Part shown: in pieces, positions 8,041-15,495 of the stretch
Position numbering within the stretch: position 1 is the stretch's first letter
How the letters are laid out: every line of letters begins with the position of its first letter
Assembly: GCA_964499015.1 (NCBI GenBank)
Contig: CAZCJA010000036.1
Span: 1-22,880, forward strand
DNA from: CAZCJA01 sp964499015
Lineage (GTDB): Bacteria > Elusimicrobiota > Elusimicrobia > F11
Direction of reading: 5' to 3'
Length of the DNA: 22,880 nucleotides
Notes under the pieces: generated by a model
Database searches by the model: none
Seen by the model: the letters and a program-made list of their open reading frames with translations, nothing else
What the model was told of the DNA's origin: nothing
Position numbers and translations under genes: made by a program

Positions 8041-9240
8041 ATGAAAGAATTTGACGTTATTGTGGTCGGTGCCGGCGTAATTGGCTGTTCCACCACCGTC
8101 GCGGTAAAAAAAGAACACCCCCATTTACGGGTTGCCGTCCTGGAGAAAGAGGTCGCCCCGGCCACCCACACCAGCGGACGCAACAGCGGCGTGATCCACG
8201 CCGGCTTCAATCCCAAACCAAACACGCTCAAAGCGGCGTTTTGTGTGGAAGGCAACCGCGAATTGACCGATTTCTGCCAATCCCGTGGGCTGCCGTACGC
8301 CCCTGTCGGCACGTTGGTTGTGGCGCTTAAATCCGGAGACGACGCGGTGCTCGACGAATTGCACCGCCGCGGCACCGCCAACGGCGTTCCCGGCCTGCGC
8401 CTGATCGACGGCAAGGAGCTGCGGCGCTTGGAACCGCGCGCGCACGGGGAACGCGCGCTGCACGCGCCATCCGGCGCGATCGCCGACTGCCGCGCGATCA
8501 CCAACACACTGGCCGCCGACGCCAAGGCCGCCGGCTGCGAATTTTATTTTTCCTCGCGCGTGATCGGCATCGAGGAAGACGGCGGCGGCTTGATCGTGCG
8601 CACGCCCACCGAACGGTTTCGCTGCGCGCAGCTCATTAACTGCGGCGGCGTTTACGCCGACGACATCGCCCACCAAATGGGCGTCGGTAAAAATTACACG
8701 ATCGTCCCCTTTCGCGGCGACTACTACAAGGTGCGCGCCGAACGCCAAGACGTCCTCAAATCGATGCTCTATCCGGCGCCGGACATTAATTACCCGTTCC
8801 TCGGCGTGCATTGGACCAAGAAAATTTCCGGCGAAACATGGATCGGCCCCAACGCGGCCATGGCCGGCGGGCGCGAGACGTACGGCGCGTTCGGCTTAAA
8901 TATAGGCGACACACTGAACATGCTCAGACGCAAAGCCTTTTGGAAAATGGTGGGCAAACAGGAGTTCCGCCGCCTCGCTTGGGAACAGCTAAATATTTCC
9001 CTGTCCCGCGCGCGCTTTGTTGAGGAAGCCCGCAAATTGATTTCCGACGTCACCGCCGCCGATTTCACGCGCGCTAAAAGCGGCATTCGCCCACAATTGG
9101 TGAACGAACACGGCGACATGATCGAAGACATCGTTATCGAGAAGCAAGGCCGGGCGATTCACGTGTTAAATGCGGTGTCGCCGGGGTTTACATGCTCGCT
9201 GCCGTTCGGCCGGCACGTGGCGAAGATGCTAGCGGGCTAG
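8041..9240 (+). CDS. lhgO: L-2-hydroxyglutarate oxidase/dehydrogenase (FAD-dependent)
   Basis: A 399-residue protein of the DAO family. VVGAGVIG near the N-terminus is the FAD-binding motif. TSGRNSGVIHAGF, LEPRAHGERALHAPSGAIAD, INCGGVYADDIA, YTIVPFRGDYYKV and VLNAVSPGFTCSLPFG match LhgO/L2HGDH proteins in order. It oxidises L-2-hydroxyglutarate to 2-oxoglutarate, passing electrons to the membrane quinone pool or to oxygen. The ATG at 8041 is chosen because MKEFDVIVVGAG begins at the usual distance from the FAD motif; a GTG at 7999 would add 14 unrelated residues. It is monocistronic, divergent from tRNA-Lys and convergent with the SDR gene (12-base overlap). Its presence among glycan genes is unexpected; it may be metabolite repair unrelated to the cluster. 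Confidence 0.93.
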   Translation: MKEFDVIVVGAGVIGCSTTVAVKKEHPHLRVAVLEKEVAPATHTSGRNSGVIHAGFNPKPNTLKAAFCVEGNRELTDFCQSRGLPYAPVGTLVVALKSGDDAVLDELHRRGTANGVPGLRLIDGKELRRLEPRAHGERALHAPSGAIADCRAITNTLAADAKAAGCEFYFSSRVIGIEEDGGGLIVRTPTERFRCAQLINCGGVYADDIAHQMGVGKNYTIVPFRGDYYKVRAERQDVLKSMLYPAPDINYPFLGVHWTKKISGETWIGPNAAMAGGRETYGAFGLNIGDTLNMLRRKAFWKMVGKQEFRRLAWEQLNISLSRARFVEEARKLISDVTAADFTRAKSGIRPQLVNEHGDMIEDIVIEKQGRAIHVLNAVSPGFTCSLPFGRHVAKMLAG

Positions 9241-10260
9241 AGGCTGGGGTGTTTCGAGCTGAGGGATGACGTGATTGCCGTAGAAGTTCTTGCGCGCGGC
9301 ATAATCGGCAAAGGCGCCGCTGTCTAAAACGGAAATAAGCTTTTTCACCGACGACTCGACCGTGCGCGTGTCTTTAAAATTCAATTTCGTCCGGATCTTA
9401 TCGAACGACACTTTGTAGTTGCGCGGATCTTGTCCGCCTTGCTTATAGGAAACCGCCCCGCCTTTGGTGTGCCGCTGGACGATCTCCACAATCTGCTTCT
9501 TCGTTAAATTCTCCGAGTTTGAGCCGACATTGAACACGTCCCCCGCCACCGCGGCCGCCGGAGCGCCCAACACCGTCAAAATAGCGCGCGAAATGTCCTG
9601 CACGTGGCAATATGGCCGCCAGGTGTTTTCGTCGTAGACCAGCAAATCATTGCCCAGCGCCAGCGCGCGCGTGAATTCGGACACGGTCAAATCGAAGCGC
9701 ATGCGCGACGACATACCGAACGCGGTGGCCAAACGCAAAATGGTCGAGGACACTTTCGCCGACTTCTTCCCCAAAATGTATTTCTCAAAGGCGACTTTGC
9801 AGGTCGCGTACAGCGACTGCGGGTTAAGCTCCGCTTCTTCGGTGGCAAAATCGTCGGTGGCGCGCAGTCCGTAATTGCTGCAGGTGGAGGTGAATACAAA
9901 CCGCTCCACGCCGGCGCCGTCCAGCTTGTCGAAAAGTTTCTTCGGCCCTTCTTCATTGATGCGCCGCGCCGCGTCCGGATATTTTTTACAGATCGGGTCG
10001 CCGACCAGGGCGGCCAAGAGCACCACGTGGTTCACGCCCTTCAACGCACGGTCGATTGTCCCGGGATCGCAGAAGTCGCCTTTGATGAACGAGAAATCGG
10101 GATGGTCGAACACGTCGGCGAGAGAATCGATGTTGTCGTAAAGCAGGTTGTCTAGAACCGTGACCGCGTAGCCGGCGTTCAACGCCATCGGCGCGAGCTG
10201 CGAACCGATGTATCCCGCTCCGCCGATGATCAAAATGGTTTTTTTATTCTGGGAACTCAT
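9229..10260 (-). CDS. NAD-dependent epimerase/dehydratase (extended SDR)
   Basis: A 343-residue protein counted from MSSQNKK. GGAGYIG at 13-19 binds NAD, FTSTCSNYG provides the catalytic Ser/Thr region, and Y151-ATC-K155 is an intact YxxxK pair. MRFDLTVSEFTRALALG and WRPYCHVQDISRAI are typical of COG0451 sugar epimerases/dehydratases working on nucleotide sugars. The exact reaction (4-epimerase, 4,6-dehydratase or reductase) is not determinable here. A start at 10278 would add six residues and overlap the putative -10 box; 10260 fits the fold better. It is a single-gene unit, divergent from the nucleotidyltransferase gene with a 30-base gap and convergent with the oxidase gene, so it may supply the same amino-sugar pathway. 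Confidence 0.88.
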   Translation of the reverse strand: MSSQNKKTILIIGGAGYIGSQLAPMALNAGYAVTVLDNLLYDNIDSLADVFDHPDFSFIKGDFCDPGTIDRALKGVNHVVLLAALVGDPICKKYPDAARRINEEGPKKLFDKLDGAGVERFVFTSTCSNYGLRATDDFATEEAELNPQSLYATCKVAFEKYILGKKSAKVSSTILRLATAFGMSSRMRFDLTVSEFTRALALGNDLLVYDENTWRPYCHVQDISRAILTVLGAPAAAVAGDVFNVGSNSENLTKKQIVEIVQRHTKGGAVSYKQGGQDPRNYKVSFDKIRTKLNFKDTRTVESSVKKLISVLDSGAFADYAARKNFYGNHVIPQLETPQPLAR

Positions 10261-10272
10261 GGGCGCCAATGT

Positions 10273-10279
10273 TATCATA
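10273..10279. promoter_or_regulatory. Possible shared (bidirectional) -10 element
   Basis: The heptamer TATCATA reads TATCAT on the plus strand (10273-10278) and TATGAT on the minus strand (10279-10274), each 5 of 6 to the -10 consensus. The two divergent ATGs are at 10291 and 10260, only 30 bases apart. Both genes lack a Shine-Dalgarno sequence, and both starts sit 12-13 bases from the element. No good -35 box is seen on either side. Confidence 0.4.
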
Positions 10280-10290
10280 GTGACGAAATC

Positions 10291-11001
10291 ATGAAAGCAA
10301 TTCTCTTGGCCGGTGGGCTTGGAACGCGCTTAAAACCGCTCACCCAAGTCATTCCCAAACCTCTACTGCCGATTGGTGAGAGCTCCGTTCTCGAAATTCA
10401 AATCCTCAGTCTCGAGAAATACGGAGTGGACGAGATTTTTATCGCCACCAACTACAAATCCGAGTACGTCGAAGCTTTTTTCAGCAGCAAACAATTCAAA
10501 GCGAAAATCTCCCTCAGCAAGGAAAAAGAACCGCTCGGCACCTGCGGCCCCGTTTTGCAGCTGCAGGACAAGATAAAGGAACCGTTTTTACTTATGAACG
10601 GTGATATTCTCACCCGGCTCGACTTTACCAAGCTGTACAACTTCGCCGTCAAATCCGACGCCGACCTGACCGTCACCACCAAAGAGATCGTCACTCCGTT
10701 TAATTTCGGCAAAGTGACCTCCGAAGGCGATTACTTGGTCGACATCCAAGAGAAACCGGATTTCAAACTGGAAATTCTCGCCGGCATCTACGTATTGAAG
10801 CCCGCGATTTTCAAACTGATTCCGCCGAACACCTATTTCGGCATCGACTCCTTGCTCAAAAACATGCTCGCCAAGAAACAAAAGATCGCCCGTTACCCGA
10901 TGACCGAATACTGGCTCGACATCGGGCAGATGTCCGACTACGACATCGCGCAGAACGCCTATCAGCAGCACTTCTCCCAGCTCAAAAAAGATCATGAGTA
11001 A
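10291..11001 (+). CDS. Sugar-1-phosphate nucleotidyltransferase
   Basis: A 236-residue single-domain NTP_transferase protein. AGGLGTRLKPLT at 7-18 is the nucleotide-binding signature, PKPLLPIG (K23) follows, MNGDIL near 102-107 supplies the metal-binding aspartate, and ILAGIYVLKP and TEYWLDIGQMSDY complete the family pattern. It activates a sugar-1-phosphate to an NDP-sugar. Relatives include mannose- or heptose-1-phosphate guanylyltransferases and the PtmE-type glucosamine-1-phosphate enzyme of legionaminate synthesis; the sugar and base are not resolved. It is the first gene of a four-gene operon and overlaps the next by 8 bases. No ribosome binding site is seen, so a near-leaderless transcript is likely. 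Confidence 0.9.
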   Translation: MKAILLAGGLGTRLKPLTQVIPKPLLPIGESSVLEIQILSLEKYGVDEIFIATNYKSEYVEAFFSSKQFKAKISLSKEKEPLGTCGPVLQLQDKIKEPFLLMNGDILTRLDFTKLYNFAVKSDADLTVTTKEIVTPFNFGKVTSEGDYLVDIQEKPDFKLEILAGIYVLKPAIFKLIPPNTYFGIDSLLKNMLAKKQKIARYPMTEYWLDIGQMSDYDIAQNAYQQHFSQLKKDHE

Positions 11002-11965
11002 GCAGAAAACGGCGCTGATTCCCGGAGGCGCCGGTTTCATCGGCAGCCATATTGCCGACGCGTTCGTCAAACACGGCTGGGCCGTGACCGTTATCGACGG
11101 TTTACTGCCGAAAACCGGCGGCCGCGCCGAAAACCTTGCCGCGCTGAAAAACAAAATCACCTTTCTTACCGCGCCGATCGAAGAAGCGCCGTCCTTGGGC
11201 GAGCTGGTTGCCAAAGCCGACGTGATCGTCGACTGCATGGCCTGGACCTCCCATTTGCTGGCCAAAAAAGACCCGCTGTACGATTTGCGGCTGAACGTCG
11301 AATCGCATTGGCATTTGATTCAGGAACTCGCGAACCACAAGAACAAACAAATCATTTATCTTGGCTCGCGCGGCCAATACGGCAATGCGGCGGTGGCGGA
11401 AATCACCGAAGAAACGCCGCTGGTGCCCGAAGACGTGCAGGGCATTCACAAACAAGCGGCCGAAGATGCCTTTCGCTTTCATTCCAAGAGCACCGGCAAC
11501 GCGGTCGTCTCATTGCGCTTCAGCAATTGTTTCGGCCCGCGCCAAAACAATGACGGCCCCGATATCGGGCTGGTTGGCGGCTTTATTAAAGACCTTTTGG
11601 AAAACAAGCCGATCGAGGTGTTCGGTGGAGAGCGTGTCCGCTACATCATCAGCGCGGGCGATCTGGCGCAAATCATTGTCCGGCTGGCCGAAAAGCCGTC
11701 CGCCGGCTTCCAGGCGTACAATCTCGGCGGGGAGCGCGTGCAAATCGGCGACTTGGTTCAGCGGTTGATTAGAATTATCGGACAGGGAACGTCCACGATC
11801 AAGCCGATGCCGGAGGAAATTCGCAAAATGGACATCGGCAACGCCGCATTCAGCGAAGAAAAACTGAAAAAACATATCGGCTCGATCGAATTATCGGACT
11901 TAAGCGCGGGATTGAGTGAAACGGTGAACTACTTCAGGAGTTTTAAACGTGATCTTTCGATGTGA
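10994..11965 (+). CDS. NAD-dependent epimerase/dehydratase-like protein lacking the YxxxK tyrosine
   Basis: A 323-residue extended SDR. GGAGFIG at 11-17 is the NAD-binding loop, and the C-terminal half has SLRFSNCFGPRQ, FGGERVRYIISAGDLAQII and YNLGGERVQI, typical of nucleotide-sugar dehydratases/epimerases. The catalytic segment is DVQGIHKQAAE: lysine K153 is kept, but glutamine Q149 stands where tyrosine should be. Some sugar SDRs show a similar change (I recall DVNGINK-type sequences), so this may be a functional subfamily rather than a dead enzyme. By position it would act after nucleotide activation and before the aminotransferase, for instance as a 4,6-dehydratase or epimerase. It overlaps both neighbours (8 and 17 bases). 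Confidence 0.87.
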   Translation: MSKQKTALIPGGAGFIGSHIADAFVKHGWAVTVIDGLLPKTGGRAENLAALKNKITFLTAPIEEAPSLGELVAKADVIVDCMAWTSHLLAKKDPLYDLRLNVESHWHLIQELANHKNKQIIYLGSRGQYGNAAVAEITEETPLVPEDVQGIHKQAAEDAFRFHSKSTGNAVVSLRFSNCFGPRQNNDGPDIGLVGGFIKDLLENKPIEVFGGERVRYIISAGDLAQIIVRLAEKPSAGFQAYNLGGERVQIGDLVQRLIRIIGQGTSTIKPMPEEIRKMDIGNAAFSEEKLKKHIGSIELSDLSAGLSETVNYFRSFKRDLSM

Positions 11966-13043
11966 CCTGGTCCCCCAATACAAAGCCTATCGCGATGAGA
12001 TCCACACCGCGATGGAGCGCGTTCTCAATTCCGGCCGCTACATTTTGGCGGACGAAGTGGCCGCGTTTGAAAAAGAATTTGCCGCGTACATCGGCACGCA
12101 GCAGTCGGTCGGCGTCGCGAACGCCACCGACGGACTAATCCTTACACTGAAAGCGCTCGGCGTCGCCCCCGGCGACGAGGTGATCACCACGCCGTTTACC
12201 GCCATTCCCACGGTTTCGGCGATCATCGCCGCCGGCGCCACCCCCGTTTTTGCCGACATCGATGAATTTACCTATCTGATCGATATCGACCGCGTGAAAA
12301 AAGCGATCACGGCGAAAACCAAGGCCATTATGCCGGTGCATTTATTCGGCAACGTGGTGGACATCGCTAAATTGAAGGCCGTCGCCGGGAAAATCCCCCT
12401 GATCGAAGACGCCTCTCAGGCGCACGGCAGCACGCGCGACGGCGTTCGCGCCGGCTCGTTCGGCGCGGCCGGCATTTTCAGTTTTTATCCGACGAAAAAT
12501 CTCGGCGGCTACGGCGACGGCGGAAGCGTCGTTACCAACGACAAGGCGCTCGCCGATAAAATCAAGCTTCTGCGCATGTACGGCATGGTCGACAAAGATC
12601 ACATCGCCATCAACGGCGTCAACAGCCGGCTGGATGAACTCCAGGCGGCGATCCTGCGCGTCAAATTAAAATACCTGGACCAAATGAACGCCCAGCGCAA
12701 CGTGATCGCCGACGCGTACCGCAAGAACCTGCGTGCCGATCTTTTTTCCCATCAAACCATCGAGCGCGGCGTGACCAGCAACTACCACGTCTTCCCGGCG
12801 CGGTTCAAGAAAAACCGCGACGCCTTCACCGCCTACATGGACAAAGCCGGCATCCAGACCAACGTGTACTACCCGCTGCCGCTGCATTTACAGGAAGCGA
12901 ACCGGTATTTAAAAAAGAAAAAGGGCGATTTCCCGGTCGCCGAGAAAATCTGCACCGACATCATCGCCTTGCCGATGTACCCTGAAATGGACAAAGCGCT
13001 GACCGAAAAAATCATCAAAACCATCAACGATTACAAGGAGTAG
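11949..13043 (+). CDS. DegT/DnrJ/EryC1/StrS-family PLP aminotransferase
   Basis: A 364-residue fold-type I aminotransferase. NSGRYILADEVAAFEKEFA, the IEDASQAHGS segment with the cofactor-contacting aspartate D154, and SFYPTKNLGGYGDGG with the Schiff-base lysine K183 are all canonical. Such enzymes transfer an amino group from glutamate to a keto-sugar nucleotide. Start GTG at 11949 overlaps the SDR gene by 17 bases; AGGAG lies about nine bases upstream and supports it. The following gene is an acyltransferase, so the product amine is probably N-acylated at once, as in QdtB/QdtC, PglE/PglD or LegC/LegH pairs. Confidence 0.94.
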   Translation: MIFRCDLVPQYKAYRDEIHTAMERVLNSGRYILADEVAAFEKEFAAYIGTQQSVGVANATDGLILTLKALGVAPGDEVITTPFTAIPTVSAIIAAGATPVFADIDEFTYLIDIDRVKKAITAKTKAIMPVHLFGNVVDIAKLKAVAGKIPLIEDASQAHGSTRDGVRAGSFGAAGIFSFYPTKNLGGYGDGGSVVTNDKALADKIKLLRMYGMVDKDHIAINGVNSRLDELQAAILRVKLKYLDQMNAQRNVIADAYRKNLRADLFSHQTIERGVTSNYHVFPARFKKNRDAFTAYMDKAGIQTNVYYPLPLHLQEANRYLKKKKGDFPVAEKICTDIIALPMYPEMDKALTEKIIKTINDYKE

Positions 13044-13047
13044 CGGC

Positions 13048-13536
13048 ATGATCGACGCGGACGTCAAACTGGGCAAGAACGTAAAGATCTTCAATCGCGA
13101 TCTTGTGAACATCTTCGGCTGTTCCATCGGCGACGACTCGTTTGTCGGCCCGTTTGTTGAGATCACGCGCAACGCCGCGATCGGCAAGAAATGCGTGATC
13201 GAAAGCCACGCGTTCGTGTGCGATTCCGTCGTTATCGAAGACGAGGTTTTTGTCGGCCACGGCGCGATGTTCGTCAACGACTTATATCCATTGACCGGCC
13301 AGCACGTGCAGTACAAGAAGACGCTGGTGAAAAAGAAAGCCAGCATCGGCACCAACGCGACGATCATCGGCGGCGTGACGATTGGGGCTTACGCGGTGGT
13401 GGGAGCGGGCGCGGTGGTGACGAAGGACGTTCCGGATTTTGCGATTGTGGCCGGCAATCCGGCCAAGGTCACGCGTTCGTTTAAGAGCAGCGACGACTTA
13501 CTTGCGTACTTTCGCAGCAAACAGCCGCTGGCTTAA
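13048..13536 (+). CDS. Left-handed beta-helix sugar N-acyltransferase
   Basis: A 162-residue protein made largely of hexapeptide repeats (IGDDSFVGPFVEI, VVIEDEVFVGHGAMF, ASIGTNATIIGGVTIGAYAVVGAGAVVTKDVP, each abbreviated from longer repeats), ending with the IVAGNPAKV motif common to these trimeric enzymes. HGAMFVND probably lies at the active site between subunits. It probably acetylates the amino sugar made by the upstream aminotransferase using acetyl-CoA, like WlbB/QdtC. AAGGAG precedes the ATG by about nine bases. The last 39 bases overlap the end of the convergent membrane-protein gene. Confidence 0.9.
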   Translation: MIDADVKLGKNVKIFNRDLVNIFGCSIGDDSFVGPFVEITRNAAIGKKCVIESHAFVCDSVVIEDEVFVGHGAMFVNDLYPLTGQHVQYKKTLVKKKASIGTNATIIGGVTIGAYAVVGAGAVVTKDVPDFAIVAGNPAKVTRSFKSSDDLLAYFRSKQPLA

Positions 13537-14808
13537 GAACAAAACGGCAAAAAATTCATAGAAGTACGTGCCGGACAGGAAAATCGTCCGGTTCGACACC
13601 ATCACAATCACGTAAACCTGAACGGCCGAAGCAACCAGCAGAACATACGGCAGCGTTTCCTTCCACGACCGCTTAATCAGCAAACCAATCAGCACAAACG
13701 TCCCGAGAAGCGTCAGCGCCAAATCCAACACCGCGGTCAGCGTGTCCACGAAAAGTGAAAAGCGCCGCGCATTCATGATGGTTTCGCCGGGCTGCTTCGC
13801 CACAAGACCCATCATCCAACTGCCCTGAAAGGGCATGATCGTTACTTTCAAAAAGCGCAGGACGAGCAGCCGGACGTACCACACCGGATCGTTTTTAATC
13901 ATATCCACGACAATTTTCTTTAGCGTCGGCTCATAATCGGGATGATGGTCGATCTCCATGGGAATGTCGCGCAGCGCCGGGTTGGCGGCGCGCGCCGCGT
14001 TATTCGCGGCCCAATCGCGCATTTCAATCTTGTACTTGTTGTCCAAATCGCCGAGACCGAGAAAAATCGGGTGCCACATCGAATGTTCGAGCGCCGGAAA
14101 CGCCGCGCGCACACTGCCGAAGAAAATGAAAAAACCGACCGCAAAAACACCGACGGCCTTCCAATTGAGCCTCTCGACCGCCGCTTTAATCGTCAAGGCG
14201 ATGATCAATGCAAAAAAGATCGGCTTGTTGGTGTTGCGGGCAAAAATGAGAAAGGCGGCGAACGCCGCGATGGCCAGCGCCGCGACGACGCGCCGCCAGG
14301 AGAGGGCTTGAAAGAGTTCGTTCGCGTACAGAAGAACGACCACCGCCGTCAAAAATGCGTACGCGGGAAACATACGTGAGATGGAAAAGAGGCTGAAATA
14401 AATACCCGGCGGGTAAAGAGCGAGAAATGCGGTCAGCAGGGCCGCAATCGGCGTTCCATAGCGCCGCTGCAAATGCACATACAGAAGCCACAGAAAAACG
14501 CAGGCAATGCCCATCAGCAAAAACGATCCGACGTAAAACGCGCTGCGCAGCGGCACACCGGCTTTGCCGAGCGCCGCCATCAAATAGGGGAAGCCGACGT
14601 CATCGGAGGTCAGCAGCGGCTGCTTGTTCAGAATGTTTTGCGCCATCCCCGCCCACAGCCCGTCGCCTTTTTGCGTCGGCTCGCGGTGGCTGATGGCGTT
14701 ATCAAAATGCGCAGGCGAATGATGCGTTCCCCAATAAAGGAAAGCGATGCGCGGGACAAAGAACAGGAAGGCCAGCGCAAAGAGAGCGCGCGCGTGCTGT
14801 TTAATCAT
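13498..14808 (-). CDS. GT-C-like (PMT/ArnT-type) membrane glycosyltransferase, tentative
   Basis: A 436-residue protein with about 9-11 hydrophobic segments. After the first membrane segment (about 8-26) comes a loop with KGDGLWAGMAQNILNKQ (acidic D49), resembling the first extracytoplasmic loop of GT39/ArnT-type enzymes, where an aspartate is catalytic. A large soluble loop (about 230-290, AFPALEHSMWHPIFLGLGDL onward) carries HHPDYEP. Such enzymes transfer a sugar from a polyprenyl-phosphate donor on the outer face of the inner membrane. It overlaps the GT2 gene, which could make that donor, by 8 bases. The family call rests on topology and one motif; an uncharacterised membrane protein is the alternative. 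Confidence 0.65.
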   Translation of the reverse strand: MIKQHARALFALAFLFFVPRIAFLYWGTHHSPAHFDNAISHREPTQKGDGLWAGMAQNILNKQPLLTSDDVGFPYLMAALGKAGVPLRSAFYVGSFLLMGIACVFLWLLYVHLQRRYGTPIAALLTAFLALYPPGIYFSLFSISRMFPAYAFLTAVVVLLYANELFQALSWRRVVAALAIAAFAAFLIFARNTNKPIFFALIIALTIKAAVERLNWKAVGVFAVGFFIFFGSVRAAFPALEHSMWHPIFLGLGDLDNKYKIEMRDWAANNAARAANPALRDIPMEIDHHPDYEPTLKKIVVDMIKNDPVWYVRLLVLRFLKVTIMPFQGSWMMGLVAKQPGETIMNARRFSLFVDTLTAVLDLALTLLGTFVLIGLLIKRSWKETLPYVLLVASAVQVYVIVMVSNRTIFLSGTYFYEFFAVLFLSQRLFAAKVRK

Positions 14809-15493
14809 GCTTTTTATCGGACAAAACGAATTTCAACGCTTCCCCCACGATAAAAAACGGCGCCCACGGCGACACGCTGGACTTGCCGGCGGTGCGGTCA
14901 ATGACCGGAACGGGAATTTCGACGGTCTTTATGTTTTTGCGGCGCAGCCAGTACAAAATCTCCGCATCGATAAACCAACCATTGGAAACCAGCGGCAGAC
15001 TCTGAATGATGTCGCGTTTAAAGAGCTTAAACGCCGAATTGATATGGCGAACGCGCAGTCCCAAAATCGTTTTCATCAGCGTGTTGTAGCCAATCGAAAG
15101 AATTTTCCGCTTGAGTCCGCGTTCGTCGCTCGAGCGATAGCTCAATACCACGTCGTATTGATCCAGCAAGGGCATAGCGGTTAAGATGGCGTCCAGAGGA
15201 AACGGCAAATCAACAGTAACCAGCCAAACGGCGTCTTTTGTGGCCTTCTTATATCCGACCTTTAAGGCCGATCCAAATCCGTTACGTGCCCCTTCATGGA
15301 TCACTCGGATGCGCGGGTTCTCATCCCCGAGCGCGTCACATATTCCACCAGAGCCATCCGTGCTGCCGCTTTCGATCAACAAGATCTCATAGTCGGAAAA
15401 ATTTTTCCTTAAAAAAGAATCGATGACGGCAATCGACGGCGCCAAAAGCTCTTTTTCATCATAAACAGGCACAACAATGGATAACGAACGCAT
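14801..15493 (-). CDS. GT2 glycosyltransferase (DPM1/ArnC-like) with degenerate acidic motifs
   Basis: A 230-residue GT-A protein. LSIVVPVYDEKELL is the family N-terminus, and the later stretch RHINSAFKLFKRDIIQSLPL and GWFIDAEILYWLRRK match polyprenyl-phosphate sugar synthases of the DPM1 group. Two motifs depart from consensus: DDGSTDGT is ESGSTDGS, and the DAD of the metal site is VDLPFPLD. No C-terminal membrane pair is present, as in short DPM1 types. It may load a sugar onto undecaprenyl phosphate for the next gene's GT-C-like enzyme. The ATG at 15493 is chosen; a TTG at 15499 overlapping the previous stop would add two residues. Confidence 0.85.
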   Translation of the reverse strand: MRSLSIVVPVYDEKELLAPSIAVIDSFLRKNFSDYEILLIESGSTDGSGGICDALGDENPRIRVIHEGARNGFGSALKVGYKKATKDAVWLVTVDLPFPLDAILTAMPLLDQYDVVLSYRSSDERGLKRKILSIGYNTLMKTILGLRVRHINSAFKLFKRDIIQSLPLVSNGWFIDAEILYWLRRKNIKTVEIPVPVIDRTAGKSSVSPWAPFFIVGEALKFVLSDKKHD

Positions 15494-15495
15494 TA

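Noticed and set aside
7999..8041. Upstream GTG start for the oxidase gene
   Set aside because: The added residues (MRDCERRRKSYNIS) do not belong to the FAD fold, and the candidate -10 box lies inside this extension.
10588..11265. 225-codon minus-strand frame across the nucleotidyltransferase/SDR junction
   Set aside because: It covers two well-supported plus-strand genes and shows no domain or ribosome binding site.
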